Assembly (NCBI GenBank): GCA_031265015.1 | Contig: JAISDG010000191.1 | Span: 1-11,694 of the forward strand | DNA: 11,694 nt | Source of the DNA: Spirochaetaceae bacterium | GTDB taxonomy: Bacteria > Spirochaetota > Spirochaetia > Treponematales > Breznakiellaceae | Direction: 5' to 3' | Shown here: positions 1 to 7,720 of the stretch, piece by piece | Numbering within the stretch: position 1 is the stretch's first letter | How the letters are laid out: every line of letters begins with the position of its first letter | Notes under the pieces: model-generated | The model's database searches: none | The model's input: the letters and a program-made list of their open reading frames with translations, nothing else | What the model was told of the DNA's origin: nothing | Made by a program: the position numbers and the translations under genes

Positions 1-41
1 TACCTGTAGTGGTAATTTAAGAAACAATGAATTCTTGAGGC

Positions 42-50
42 GGAAGGAGG
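42..50 (+). promoter_or_regulatory. Strong ribosome binding site for the GHKL ATPase gene
   Basis: The bases GGAAGGAGG lie six bases before the ATG at 57 and are an almost complete match to the anti-Shine-Dalgarno sequence. They fix the start of the first gene. The 40 bases before it could hold the tail of an upstream gene: two plus frames stop at 7-9 and 18-20, and the third stays open to a TGA at 68-70. Which of these is coding cannot be decided from so little sequence. Confidence 0.8.
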
Positions 51-56
51 GCAGGG

Positions 57-725
57 ATGTCCGATATTGATGAAGTCATTGTTGATGTTGAAAAAGTTAA
101 TCGGGCTATCCTTATGGAAGTACCTCTGGTGATGACCAGTTATACGGTGCCCCGAAAGGTAGAAAAATATATCGAAGAGGTGATAACCTTTTTTCTTAAT
201 TATGCCAAGCAAAACAGGCTTCGGGACAATGTTGTCTATTGTGTCCAGGAACTGGTTGTCAACGCCAAAAAAGCCAATACCAAACGGGTTTATTTTATCG
301 ACCGGGGTCTAAACCTGGACGACCAGAATGACTACAAAAAAGGGATGGCTACTTTTAAAGACGATACCCTGAGCAATATCGACTACTATCTGGAGCTTCA
401 GCGCCGGCAGGGACTGTACGTCAAGATTATTCTTCACTTAAAGGATAATCTTATTACCATAGAAATCAGAAATAACGCTTCCATTACCGCTGTCGAACTG
501 GACCGGATCCGCCGGCGGATACAAAAAGCCAGGGAGTATAGCAATATGGAAGAAGCCCTGGTCCAGCTGCTGGATGATTCCGAAGGGGCGGGACTGGGAC
601 TGGTGATGTTGGTGATCATGCTGAAAAAGCTGGGTTTGGGGGCCGACGCTTTTGATATCCTGCGAACCTCTGACGAAACCATCGCCCGGATTGTTATCCC
701 CAAGGACCTGAAAAAGACCGGATAA
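57..725 (+). CDS. Stand-alone GHKL-fold ATP-binding protein (histidine-kinase-like ATPase domain)
   Basis: A 222-residue soluble protein with no signal peptide or membrane segment. Residues about 60-75 form a clear N-box (E65, N69, A70, N74 in the pattern ExxxNAxxA), which in GHKL proteins holds magnesium and ATP phosphates. Residues 173-182 form a glycine-rich G2-like box (G177, G179, G181). Between them, near residue 141, the usual Asp-x-Gly G1 box is replaced by Arg-Asn-Asn-Ala, so nucleotide contacts may be unusual. There is no phospho-acceptor (HisKA) domain and no receiver domain, so it is not an ordinary sensor kinase. It could be an anti-sigma-like serine kinase, a kinase acting on a separate partner, or an ATPase with another role. 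The following gene encodes a double cyclic-nucleotide-domain regulator, suggesting but not proving a joint signalling role. The strong Shine-Dalgarno supports the start. Fold assignment fairly sure; function unknown. Confidence 0.75.
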   Translation: MSDIDEVIVDVEKVNRAILMEVPLVMTSYTVPRKVEKYIEEVITFFLNYAKQNRLRDNVVYCVQELVVNAKKANTKRVYFIDRGLNLDDQNDYKKGMATFKDDTLSNIDYYLELQRRQGLYVKIILHLKDNLITIEIRNNASITAVELDRIRRRIQKAREYSNMEEALVQLLDDSEGAGLGLVMLVIMLKKLGLGADAFDILRTSDETIARIVIPKDLKKTG

Positions 726-731
726 CCGCTC

Positions 732-760
732 TTGCCAATCGGGCTGTAAGCATCTATACT
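732..760 (+). promoter_or_regulatory. Candidate sigma70-type promoter before the double-CNBD gene
   Basis: TTGCCA at 732-737 (five of six to the -35 consensus) and TATACT at 755-760 (five of six to the -10 consensus) are separated by exactly 17 bases. They lie in the short gap between the first two genes. Transcription would begin near 767 and leave a leader of about 23 bases before the ATG at 790. This suggests the second gene can be transcribed independently of the first. It is seen by eye only. Confidence 0.5.
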
Positions 761-789
761 TGGTATGTTGACATTGTTGGTGGGGTGCT

Positions 790-2043
790 ATGGCCGGGCC
801 GTTGCAGTTAGCGTTTGTAAACTATAAAAAAGACTCATACATCGTGGTTGAAGGCAAACCTACCGCGGATAAGTTCTTTATTATCCGTCAGGGCAAGGTT
901 CGAATCTTTAAGGATGTGGAGGTAGTGGAAGAAGAAGGGGGGAGTATCGTCGGCCCCGGGGACTTTTTCGGGGTTGTTTCCACCATGTCTTCCCACAGCC
1001 AGATTGAAACCGCCCAGGCCTTAACCGATGTGACCCTTATTTCGGTTGTGAAGGAGCAGTACGGCCAGCTTATCCAGAATAATACCCCGGTGGCTATGAA
1101 GATCATCCTTCAGTTTTCCAAACGGATGCGCTACCTGGACGAAGCCCTGACCAGGCTGACCCTGAAAAGCACTGCCCAGGAAGACGCCTCCCATCTGTAC
1201 AAGGTGGCGGAATACTATACCCGCCAAAGCCAGTACAACCAGGCCTATTACGCCTACCACCAATACATCAAGTACTGCCCCCGGGGCGAAAACGTCAACA
1301 AGGCCCGGGAACTGATGATGAAAATAGGTCCCTACGCCCAGGGGGTTAAGCTGGATTATAAAGCCGATGAATTTAACCGGGTGTATCCCAAGGACAGCAT
1401 GATCTGCTCCGAGGGGGAACCGGGGGAAGAGCTGTTTATCATCCAGAAGGGCACCGTAAAGATAACTAAAATAGTCAATAATAATGAAGTGCTCCTGGCC
1501 GTGCTTAAATCCGGGGATATTTTTGGCGAAATGGCCCTGCTGGAGTCGAAACCCCGGGCGGCCTGCGCCGTGGCCTACGAGGAATGCCATGTGATGGCGG
1601 TTAACCGGGCTAACTTTGAGCGGATGGTTAGTACCCAGCCCCAGATCGTAGCCCGGCTGACAACCCTGCTGGCGGAACGGATCTGGTTTATCTACAAACA
1701 GCTGGCCAATACCCTGATAACCGATCCTATCGGACGCATGTACGACGCCCTGTTAATTCAGCTGGAAAAGAACCGGGTGCCGATCAGCAACACTTCCTAT
1801 ACCTTTGATTTTGGCCCCAAGGAACTGGTTAACATGGTGGGCATACCCCAGAGCGAAGGAGCCTTGGTGCTCCGCAAGCTTATGGAAAACAAAAAAATCC
1901 AGATTGTGAAGGATAAGGACAAGGACAGAATTCACGCTATGGAAGTGGCGGAAATATCCAAGCAGACCGAGTACTTTAGGAAAATGCAGAAGATAGACAA
2001 GGCCCGCCGGGAAGGCGGCGTCTGGAATGCTTCCTTTAAGTGA
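790..2043 (+). CDS. Double cyclic-nucleotide-binding-domain protein with TPR-like linker and winged-helix-like C-terminus
   Basis: A 417-residue cytoplasmic protein. Residues about 12-118 form a first CNBD-like beta roll (a Phe-Ile-Ile-Arg-Gln-Gly-Lys-Val strand is visible), but its phosphate-binding cassette reads FFGVVSTMSSHSQIETAQA and lacks the Gly-Glu...Arg that grips the cyclic phosphate. Residues about 133-170 look like one or two TPR helices rich in Tyr and Ala. Residues about 193-300 form a second CNBD with a good cassette: F245-G246-E247, then R256 after Pro. A long helix follows, and residues about 320-385 resemble the winged helix of the Crp/Fnr family (LVNMVGIPQSEGALVLRKL as the helix-turn-helix). 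The likely role is a cAMP- or cGMP-responsive regulator, with the first domain structural. DNA binding is probable, not shown. The Shine-Dalgarno (GGTGGGG) is weak and close to the ATG; the promoter at 732-760 probably serves it. Confidence 0.8.
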   Translation: MAGPLQLAFVNYKKDSYIVVEGKPTADKFFIIRQGKVRIFKDVEVVEEEGGSIVGPGDFFGVVSTMSSHSQIETAQALTDVTLISVVKEQYGQLIQNNTPVAMKIILQFSKRMRYLDEALTRLTLKSTAQEDASHLYKVAEYYTRQSQYNQAYYAYHQYIKYCPRGENVNKARELMMKIGPYAQGVKLDYKADEFNRVYPKDSMICSEGEPGEELFIIQKGTVKITKIVNNNEVLLAVLKSGDIFGEMALLESKPRAACAVAYEECHVMAVNRANFERMVSTQPQIVARLTTLLAERIWFIYKQLANTLITDPIGRMYDALLIQLEKNRVPISNTSYTFDFGPKELVNMVGIPQSEGALVLRKLMENKKIQIVKDKDKDRIHAMEVAEISKQTEYFRKMQKIDKARREGGVWNASFK

Positions 2044-2048
2044 TGTTT

Positions 2049-2080
2049 CCGGTCCGGGGATACCGGGTTTTGGTTCTTTT
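2049..2080 (+). terminator. Weak hairpin plus T-rich run after the CNBD gene
   Basis: CCGGT at 2049-2053 pairs with ACCGG at 2062-2066 around an eight-base loop, and the bases to 2080 are T-rich (TTTT, then TTCTTTT) but interrupted by G. The hairpin begins six bases after the stop codon of the CNBD gene. It could be a weak or partial intrinsic terminator that lowers expression of the next gene. The stem is short, so confidence is low. Confidence 0.25.
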
Positions 2081-2095
2081 GCCGATACTACTACT

Positions 2096-2707
2096 ATGAA
2101 AAAGCTTGCCGGTTTTTTTGTCCTGCTTGCCGTCTCTCCTTTGCTGTGGTCCCAGAACGGGCCGGCGGAAGCAAATCCGGATTCGGGAACCTTGGAAGCC
2201 GTTATTCCTTCCAGAAATCTTCCCACGATAGTGCCCGGTTCCGAAGAACTGCCCCGGTCTTTCAGGCAGCTGCGTCTGGGCATGACCCTGGACGAGCTGA
2301 AGAATGCCCTGGGAGAAGACGGCCTTTTCGAATTCCGGGAGGACCGGGACGTTTCTTTTCTTCCCGTGAAAGAGGAAAATCTGGTGGAAACCACGGGCTT
2401 TTCTTTTATACGCCGGGCCTTTTTTCAGCTGAGGGACGGCAGGGTCTTTATCATGGCCTTTAGGCTGGATCCCGTCAGTATCGATCATTATTCGGTCTTT
2501 ACCTCCTTTATTAAAAAGTACGGCGAGCCCGGCGCCTTAAGCCCCGCGGAATCGGTCTGGGAAAACGAAGAAACCAGGATTTCCATCGAGCGGCCCCTGA
2601 CGGTAAAATACATAGACATGACGGTCTTTAGGGCGATCATGGGTGAAGCCAAAGCGGAAGAAGCCGCGGAAATTTTCAGGCGCCAGGGTTTTTTAAATGA
2701 ATTTTAA
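2096..2707 (+). CDS. Secreted protein with a BamE/SmpA-like GMT motif, function unknown
   Basis: From the ATG at 2096 this is a 203-residue protein whose first 20 residues (Met-Lys-Lys, a hydrophobic run, then Trp-Ser-Gln) look like a signal peptide for export. No lipobox cysteine is seen, so it is probably periplasmic. After a Pro-rich segment comes LRLGMTLDELKNALGE, the pattern found at the start of BamE/SmpA-like and related small periplasmic domains. It is followed by a strand-rich region (FQLRDGRVFIMAFRL) and a second KKYGEPG element, suggesting two related alpha-beta halves. The frame is open back to an ATG at 2027, inside the previous gene and preceded by GGAAGGCGG. That start would put 23 extra residues before the signal peptide, so 2096 is preferred although no Shine-Dalgarno is visible there. 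It shares an 11-base overlap with the DUF192 gene, so the two are probably expressed together. I do not recognise the family precisely. Confidence 0.75.
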   Translation: MKKLAGFFVLLAVSPLLWSQNGPAEANPDSGTLEAVIPSRNLPTIVPGSEELPRSFRQLRLGMTLDELKNALGEDGLFEFREDRDVSFLPVKEENLVETTGFSFIRRAFFQLRDGRVFIMAFRLDPVSIDHYSVFTSFIKKYGEPGALSPAESVWENEETRISIERPLTVKYIDMTVFRAIMGEAKAEEAAEIFRRQGFLNEF

Positions 2708-3176
2708 CAACTACGGAAGGGCGGTCTTTTTTGCGTTGATCCTTGTTCTTGGCTGCGCCTGTACCACCGGGAATGCCGACGGGAAAGAGCCGGACCGGGC
2801 CCAGACCGGCCTGGAAACGCGGATGCTCCGCATCGTCACGGCGGCGGGGGAGCTTGCCGTTGAAGCGGAACTGGCCCGCACGGAAAGGGAGCGGGAAACG
2901 GGGCTGATGTTCCGGACAGAACTGGAGGACGGCAAGGGCATGCTGTTTATCTTTGAGCATGACCAGGTCCTTTCCTTCTGGATGAAGAATACCCTTATCC
3001 CCCTTTCCATTGCCTATATTGCCTATGACGGAACGATTGTTGATATCCGGGATATGCGGCCCCGGGTTCTTCAGCCGGTCCAGTCCACTCGTTCCGTCCG
3101 TTATGCCCTGGAAGTCCCCCGGGGCTGGTTTACCGGGGCCGGAGTCAAAACCGGGGACAAGGTTTTAAATCTGTAG
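2697..3176 (+). CDS. DUF192 (COG1430) lipoprotein
   Basis: A 159-residue protein. Residues 9-20 form a short hydrophobic stretch ending Val-Leu-Gly-Cys, a spirochaete-tolerant lipobox with C20 as the likely lipidated residue (C22 is also present). The rest is a complete DUF192 domain: the REtGLMFR box at 67-73, GKGMLFIF at 79-86, and the hallmark FWMKNTLIPL from residue 94, ending in the usual GDKV element. DUF192 proteins are small, often exported, and of unknown biochemical role. The ATG lies 11 bases before the end of the preceding secreted-protein gene, so translation is probably coupled; its own Shine-Dalgarno is weak. Its TAG stop lies only 11 bases from the lhr stop on the other strand. 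Family assignment is firm; function is unknown. Confidence 0.9.
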   Translation: MNFNNYGRAVFFALILVLGCACTTGNADGKEPDRAQTGLETRMLRIVTAAGELAVEAELARTERERETGLMFRTELEDGKGMLFIFEHDQVLSFWMKNTLIPLSIAYIAYDGTIVDIRDMRPRVLQPVQSTRSVRYALEVPRGWFTGAGVKTGDKVLNL

Positions 3177-3191
3177 GCTGGTCCGGCCTAC
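3173..3191. terminator. Hairpin between convergent genes containing both stop codons
   Basis: The bases GTAGGCTG and CGGCCTAC form an eight-pair stem (one G-T wobble on the plus transcript, an A-C mismatch on the minus transcript) around the loop GTC. The TAG ending the DUF192 gene is in the left arm and the TAG ending lhr is in the right arm. There is no strong T-run on either side, so intrinsic termination is uncertain. It may instead protect 3' ends or mark where the convergent transcripts collide. Confidence 0.35.
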
Positions 3192-6100
3192 CACAGGATC
3201 AGTTTGTCCCTGTCGGGAATGAATCCCGCGGCCTCCAGGGCCGCTGCGTAGGGGCTTTTTGCCGCGGAAGAACCGTTAACTGTTTCCAGGGTGATTTTTT
3301 GTACCGGATGGCAGGCTCTGGTCCGGGGAACGGTAAGGAAGGACAGCACCCCGCCAATACCGGGATCGCCGGGCGGTATAAACAGTTCCAGTTCCCTGCC
3401 GCTTTTGGAAGAAACCGCCGCCAGGGCCGGCCCCCGGAAACAGAGCCGGGAGGCGCTTGTCCGGGGGGGAAGGCGGCTGTCCAGCCCTTCGATGTTCCAC
3501 CCCGCGGGGCTGGCGGGATCCGCCGCGTTCATCCAGTATACCGGAGCGCCGGGAACGGCATTACCGGAAACGGCCTCTTCCATCGCTTCCAGTTCCCGGG
3601 GGATGGAAGGGGCCGCGAACTGAAGGGAATGGATCCCGGCGAAAAAACGGCCCGTCACCAGTTCCCCCGCCAGCTCCATGCGCCTCATCGCGGGAAGCAG
3701 CCGGGACCAGGAAAAGCAGCCTTCGGTTTCCAGAAGGGGCCTGCACAGTATGCCCCAGCGGCGGAGGAGGAGCCGTACCCGGTCCCGGTTGAGGTCCTCT
3801 TCCAGCAGGGAATCCGGCATGGTTCCGGCAGGGTCCGTTTCCCCGGCCAGGGCGTACCAGCGCCCGGGAAGGGGGGCCCCTTCACGCCACCGTTCCCGCA
3901 GGGCCCGGGGAATGCGCCGCTCCCGGCCCGGGGCGTACCGGGGAAGGATGCCGGGGATGTCCCGGCCTCCGGGGCCTTTGGGAGCTTCTTCGCGGAGGGC
4001 AAAGCCCCGGCTTATGCCCCGGCGGAGGGCTTCCCAGGAATCGGAAGAAAGCTCTCCCCGCCATGCCGCGTCCCACAAAAACTCCGCGCAGGGAGCGTTT
4101 CTTCCCGGAGGGATTAGGTTCCGTTCCGCCAGGTGATCCCTGATTTCCCAGAAATTTTTGTACTCCGCGCAGAAACGGGTAAGGGCCGCGGAGATTTCCC
4201 CCTTTGGGCCTTCCCCGCCGGTTTCGCCCGGATCCGCCAGTTCCAGTTCTTCCGGGGTACAAAAAGCCGCTTTTTCTTTTCCCGCGCCGAACCAGAGGAG
4301 ACTTCCCGAGGCCAGGAGGGCGTCCAGCTGTTTGCCGCCGCAGGCCCCCGCGGGGGCCCTGGCGGGAAGTATTTCCGTCTCCCAAAGCTTTACCGGAAGG
4401 GGATACGCGGCCAGGGTTTCAAGCGCGGCCGCTGTGCTTTGCTCCGGCTTGTCCCGGCAAAGCAGGCCCTGGCGCAGGGCGGTAAAGGGAACCAGGAGCG
4501 GCGAGGGACGTTCCGCGAGGACCGGCCGGGCACGCTTGCGGGCCAGCCGCAGCAGCAGGCCGCAGTTTTCCGCGTCGCAGTAGAGCGCGGCGGGGCTTCC
4601 CTCAACGGTAATGCCCCCCGCCGCTTCTCCCGCCTCGACCAGGGCGTCCAGGGCGTCTTCGGCCGCGGCCTCGCCGCAGCCGAAGATCCGGGCGACCCGT
4701 TCGGCGGAAACCGGCCCTTCATAACGCAGCCATTCCCCCAGCCGGGAAAGGGCGGAATCTTCCGCCCCGGTCAGGGCCGCGGCGGTTTCCGAATGGACTA
4801 TCACGGAAAGGGAAGCGCCCTCCAGGGTACGTTCCCCAAGACGGCCTTCCAAAGAAGGATCCGCTTCAAGCTGTTCCTTAAGTTCTTCCGGCAGGGCGCT
4901 CCGCAGGACCTTCCATTCATCGGCGGGGATGGCGGTCCGGTCCAGGACCCACCGGGCCAGTTCCCGGGCCTCTTCCGGCGCCCAGCCGGGAATTTCCCGC
5001 CTGAGCCGCGCGCCGAAGGAAGCGGCCAGTTCGGCCCTGATGACGGGCATCCGCGAGGGATCGGCCAGGGCCCGGGTAATTGCCCGGCCGGCCAGGCTTT
5101 CGTCCGGAACTCCCGCCGGGTATCCGCCTGGCCGGGAACCGGGAGCGGCCGCGGCCCCCAGGAGATCCTTCCGCTCATCGTAGTCGTACATAAAATTGCC
5201 GGTTTCTTTCCAGACAAGATCCCGGGCAAAGGGAGAGGGGTTTCCCGTAATGAAGGGGCACAGCCGCACCGTTCCCCTGTCCAGGGCTTCCAGCAGTCCG
5301 GCGAACCCTTCCATGTCGAAACGGTCCTCCAGGCAGCTGCGCCAGGCTTCGTTAATCAGGGGGAACTGTTCTGATCCCGAAACTTTGTCATAGAGCCGTT
5401 TGGCCCGCTGGCGCATGACCCACAGGGGGGTGCGCCGGCCGAATCTTCCCCGGGGAAGGATCATGGATCGCTCCGCCGCTTCCCGGAAAGCCGCGCCGAA
5501 GATCCCCGATGTTTCAAGGCGGCGGCGGAACAGGTCTTCGCCCCGGCGTTTTTTCGCGCAGTCCTTTACGGCCTCCCGGAGCAGCGCCTCCGCGTGTCCG
5601 CCGTTTCCCGCGGCCAGCCGGGGAACAAGCAGCAGTACCGCGTTGTCGTCGGGAACGGCTTCGATCCGCTGTCCCGTTCTTTCCTCCAGGGCTCCCGCCA
5701 GGGCCATGGCCAGGGGGTAGTTAACGCCGCCTCCCCGGAAGGTATGGAACACCGCCTGGTACGCGTCCTGCCGGACAGCGGGATCGTCGATGATCTCCAG
5801 GGGGATATGGTTTTCGTCTCCGAATGGTACGCTGCCCTGGGCTTTCTTCTGCCGGGCCAGCAAATCCTCCAGGGTCCGCCGGGCTTCCTCGCTGAGCCGC
5901 GAAAAAGCGGTTTCCGGGATTCCCGTATTATTGAGGCTGTCGAAAAACCGCAGGATCCGAAGGCTGAGTTCGGGACTGCGGAAAGGAACGTCCGCCTTCC
6001 AGAAAGGAGTAAAGTCCGCGCTTTCCGTCCGGGGCGTCACGGTGACTGCCTCGCTTCCGATGGCGGTGATGGCCCAGGGCCGCGCCCCGAAATCAAAACT

Positions 6101-7720
6101 GTCGCCCAGCCTCCGTTCCCAGACAAACTCCTCGTCAAGTTCGCCGATCTTTGTTCCGTCGGGAAGCCGCATGGAATAAAGGCCCCGGCCGGGAATAACC
6201 CCGCCGGATGAGTAGAGCAGGGAAAGGACCCCCGCCGCGGGATACAATTTCCCGTCGGTATCCCGGTACAACCGGGGTTCCAGTTCCCGGAAGAGCCTGC
6301 CGGTAAGCATGGCGATTACCCCGTCAAAGGAGGACCGGTCCAGGTTCCGGAAGACCCGGAACCCCCGGATTTTGGCGTAGAGCCCTCCGTCATCCCGGGG
6401 TTCTTCCGTTAAAAGGGCAAGAACAATTTGGGCAAGGATATCCAGGGGATTTTTAACCGGCCTGATGCGTTCGATTTCCCGGTCCGTCACCGCTTCCGCC
6501 ATTACCGCCCCCAGCAGCAGATCCAGGCCGTGAAAGGGCAGCAGCCTTCCCCGGCTGGTTCTTCCCGCGCCGTGGCCCGCCCTGCCTACCCGTTGGAGGG
6601 TCCGGGCGCAGGAAGAGGGGGCCCCCGCGAGGATCACTTCTTCCACCGCGCCGATGTCCAGTCCCAGTTCCAGGGAAGATGTGGCGACCACGCAGGGGAC
6701 CAGGGCGCGGACCAGGCTTTGTTCCACGTCCCGGCGGACTTCTTTGGAGAGGGAACCGTGGTGGCAGAGGGCAAGCCGTTCCCCCGCGGCGGCGTTCACC
6801 AGGTAGGTAATCCGCTCCGCCCTGCGCCGGGAATCGGTAAAGACCAATATGATACCCTTAGGCACTCTTTCGCCGTCAGGCGTCATTCCTCCGTTAGGCG
6901 CCATTCCGCCTCCCGCCCCGGCGTTCCTGATCCTGTCAAGGATATAGTTGACCAGGACCGTATACCGTTTACCGTAACGATCCGTTTTCGGAACGCCGTT
7001 TTCCCCGGCGTTTTTTCCCGCTTCTTCCCGGGGAAACTCAACCAGAAAATCGATCTTTTTTTCCGCCGGGGGAGCGATGATCCGGCGTACTCCGGCGTAT
7101 TCCGCGGCCGTTTCGGGATGGACCGTGGCCGACAGGGCTATGCGCTGGAAAGAGCCGGCGATCCCGGCGAGCCGGTCTATCTGGCAGGAAAGAAAGGCTC
7201 CCCGCTTGGTTCCCATGACGGCGTGGATCTCGTCAAGCACCAGATACCGGACCCGGGAAAGGGCCTCCCGTCCCCGGGGATTAAGGAGGAGTATGGCAAG
7301 GCTTTCCGGGGTTACCGCCAGGATTGACGGGGGACGGACAAAAAAACGCCGCCGTTCCGCCTGGGGCGTGTCGCCGGACCGGGTTTCCACCCGGATGCCG
7401 GGGAAGGGGACTGCGGCCGCGGCGGCCCGGTTCCGCAGCTCTTCGACGGGTTCAAGCAGATTACGCCGGATGTCTTCGTTCAGGGCCTTGAGGGGCGAAA
7501 CGTAGAGGACGGTAAGTTTTTCCGGATCCCAGGAACCGTCAATGAACCGGGACAGGGCGGCAAGAAAGGCGGTAAGGGTTTTGCCGCTTCCCGTGGGAGC
7601 AACGGCAAGCAGGTCCTCTCCCCGGGCGATCAGGGGCCATGCCGCTTCCTGTACGGCGGTGGGAGCGCCGAAGGTTTCGGTAAACCACGCGGCGGCAAGG
7701 GGATGGAAAGACGAAATCAT
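3188..7720 (-). CDS. lhr: Lhr-type large superfamily 2 ATP-dependent helicase
   Basis: A 1510-residue protein, close in length to full-length bacterial Lhr (about 1,500 residues). The first RecA domain shows a Q-motif-like Gln24, Walker A TGSGKT at 43-48, Walker B DEIH at about 163-166 and motif III SAT at about 197-199. The second RecA domain shows ILVFTDSRRRAE near 293, motif V (VVATSSLELGLDIG) near 345-358 and motif VI QRVGRAGH near 377-384. The winged-helix and beta-barrel parts of the Lhr core follow to roughly residue 850, then the long Lhr C-terminal region. Lhr proteins are 3'-5' DNA translocases and helicases linked to DNA repair. The ATG overlaps the oppF stop as ATGA, with no clear Shine-Dalgarno of its own, so it is probably translated by coupling as the last cistron of the transporter operon. 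A glycine-proline repeat is inserted at about 271-288. The gene is markedly GC-rich, which explains long open frames on its other strand. Confidence 0.93.
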   Translation of the reverse strand: MISSFHPLAAAWFTETFGAPTAVQEAAWPLIARGEDLLAVAPTGSGKTLTAFLAALSRFIDGSWDPEKLTVLYVSPLKALNEDIRRNLLEPVEELRNRAAAAAVPFPGIRVETRSGDTPQAERRRFFVRPPSILAVTPESLAILLLNPRGREALSRVRYLVLDEIHAVMGTKRGAFLSCQIDRLAGIAGSFQRIALSATVHPETAAEYAGVRRIIAPPAEKKIDFLVEFPREEAGKNAGENGVPKTDRYGKRYTVLVNYILDRIRNAGAGGGMAPNGGMTPDGERVPKGIILVFTDSRRRAERITYLVNAAAGERLALCHHGSLSKEVRRDVEQSLVRALVPCVVATSSLELGLDIGAVEEVILAGAPSSCARTLQRVGRAGHGAGRTSRGRLLPFHGLDLLLGAVMAEAVTDREIERIRPVKNPLDILAQIVLALLTEEPRDDGGLYAKIRGFRVFRNLDRSSFDGVIAMLTGRLFRELEPRLYRDTDGKLYPAAGVLSLLYSSGGVIPGRGLYSMRLPDGTKIGELDEEFVWERRLGDSFDFGARPWAITAIGSEAVTVTPRTESADFTPFWKADVPFRSPELSLRILRFFDSLNNTGIPETAFSRLSEEARRTLEDLLARQKKAQGSVPFGDENHIPLEIIDDPAVRQDAYQAVFHTFRGGGVNYPLAMALAGALEERTGQRIEAVPDDNAVLLLVPRLAAGNGGHAEALLREAVKDCAKKRRGEDLFRRRLETSGIFGAAFREAAERSMILPRGRFGRRTPLWVMRQRAKRLYDKVSGSEQFPLINEAWRSCLEDRFDMEGFAGLLEALDRGTVRLCPFITGNPSPFARDLVWKETGNFMYDYDERKDLLGAAAAPGSRPGGYPAGVPDESLAGRAITRALADPSRMPVIRAELAASFGARLRREIPGWAPEEARELARWVLDRTAIPADEWKVLRSALPEELKEQLEADPSLEGRLGERTLEGASLSVIVHSETAAALTGAEDSALSRLGEWLRYEGPVSAERVARIFGCGEAAAEDALDALVEAGEAAGGITVEGSPAALYCDAENCGLLLRLARKRARPVLAERPSPLLVPFTALRQGLLCRDKPEQSTAAALETLAAYPLPVKLWETEILPARAPAGACGGKQLDALLASGSLLWFGAGKEKAAFCTPEELELADPGETGGEGPKGEISAALTRFCAEYKNFWEIRDHLAERNLIPPGRNAPCAEFLWDAAWRGELSSDSWEALRRGISRGFALREEAPKGPGGRDIPGILPRYAPGRERRIPRALRERWREGAPLPGRWYALAGETDPAGTMPDSLLEEDLNRDRVRLLLRRWGILCRPLLETEGCFSWSRLLPAMRRMELAGELVTGRFFAGIHSLQFAAPSIPRELEAMEEAVSGNAVPGAPVYWMNAADPASPAGWNIEGLDSRLPPRTSASRLCFRGPALAAVSSKSGRELELFIPPGDPGIGGVLSFLTVPRTRACHPVQKITLETVNGSSAAKSPYAAALEAAGFIPDRDKLILW
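6857..6910 (-). repeat. Three degenerate 18-bp tandem units inside lhr
   Basis: On the coding strand three consecutive 18-base units encode GGMAPN, GGMTPD and GERVPK. The first two differ at only a few positions and the third is more diverged. They sit in the second RecA domain just before the ILVFTDS strand, extending a loop whose flanks are also glycine-rich. The array keeps frame because the unit is a multiple of three. It looks like a small local duplication tolerated in a surface loop. Confidence 0.7.

Noticed and set aside
768..773. A perfect TTGACA hexamer before the CNBD gene
   Set aside because: The matching -10 position would fall at about 791, inside the coding sequence, and nothing like TATAAT is there. 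The TTGCCA/TATACT pair just upstream is better.
1021..1590. Open frame of 189 codons on the minus strand within the CNBD gene
   Set aside because: It overlaps a clear two-domain protein on the plus strand and shows no motif of its own.
4133..5374. Long open frame of 413 codons on the plus strand, antisense to lhr
   Set aside because: It lies wholly inside the well-supported helicase gene, its product is low-complexity (Gly, Pro, Arg, Phe) with no recognisable domain, and GC-rich coding sequence readily leaves the opposite strand without stops.
6428..7327. Open frame of 299 codons on the plus strand opposite the lhr motor domains
   Set aside because: The helicase motifs are on the minus strand, and the plus-strand translation is compositionally biased with no domain.
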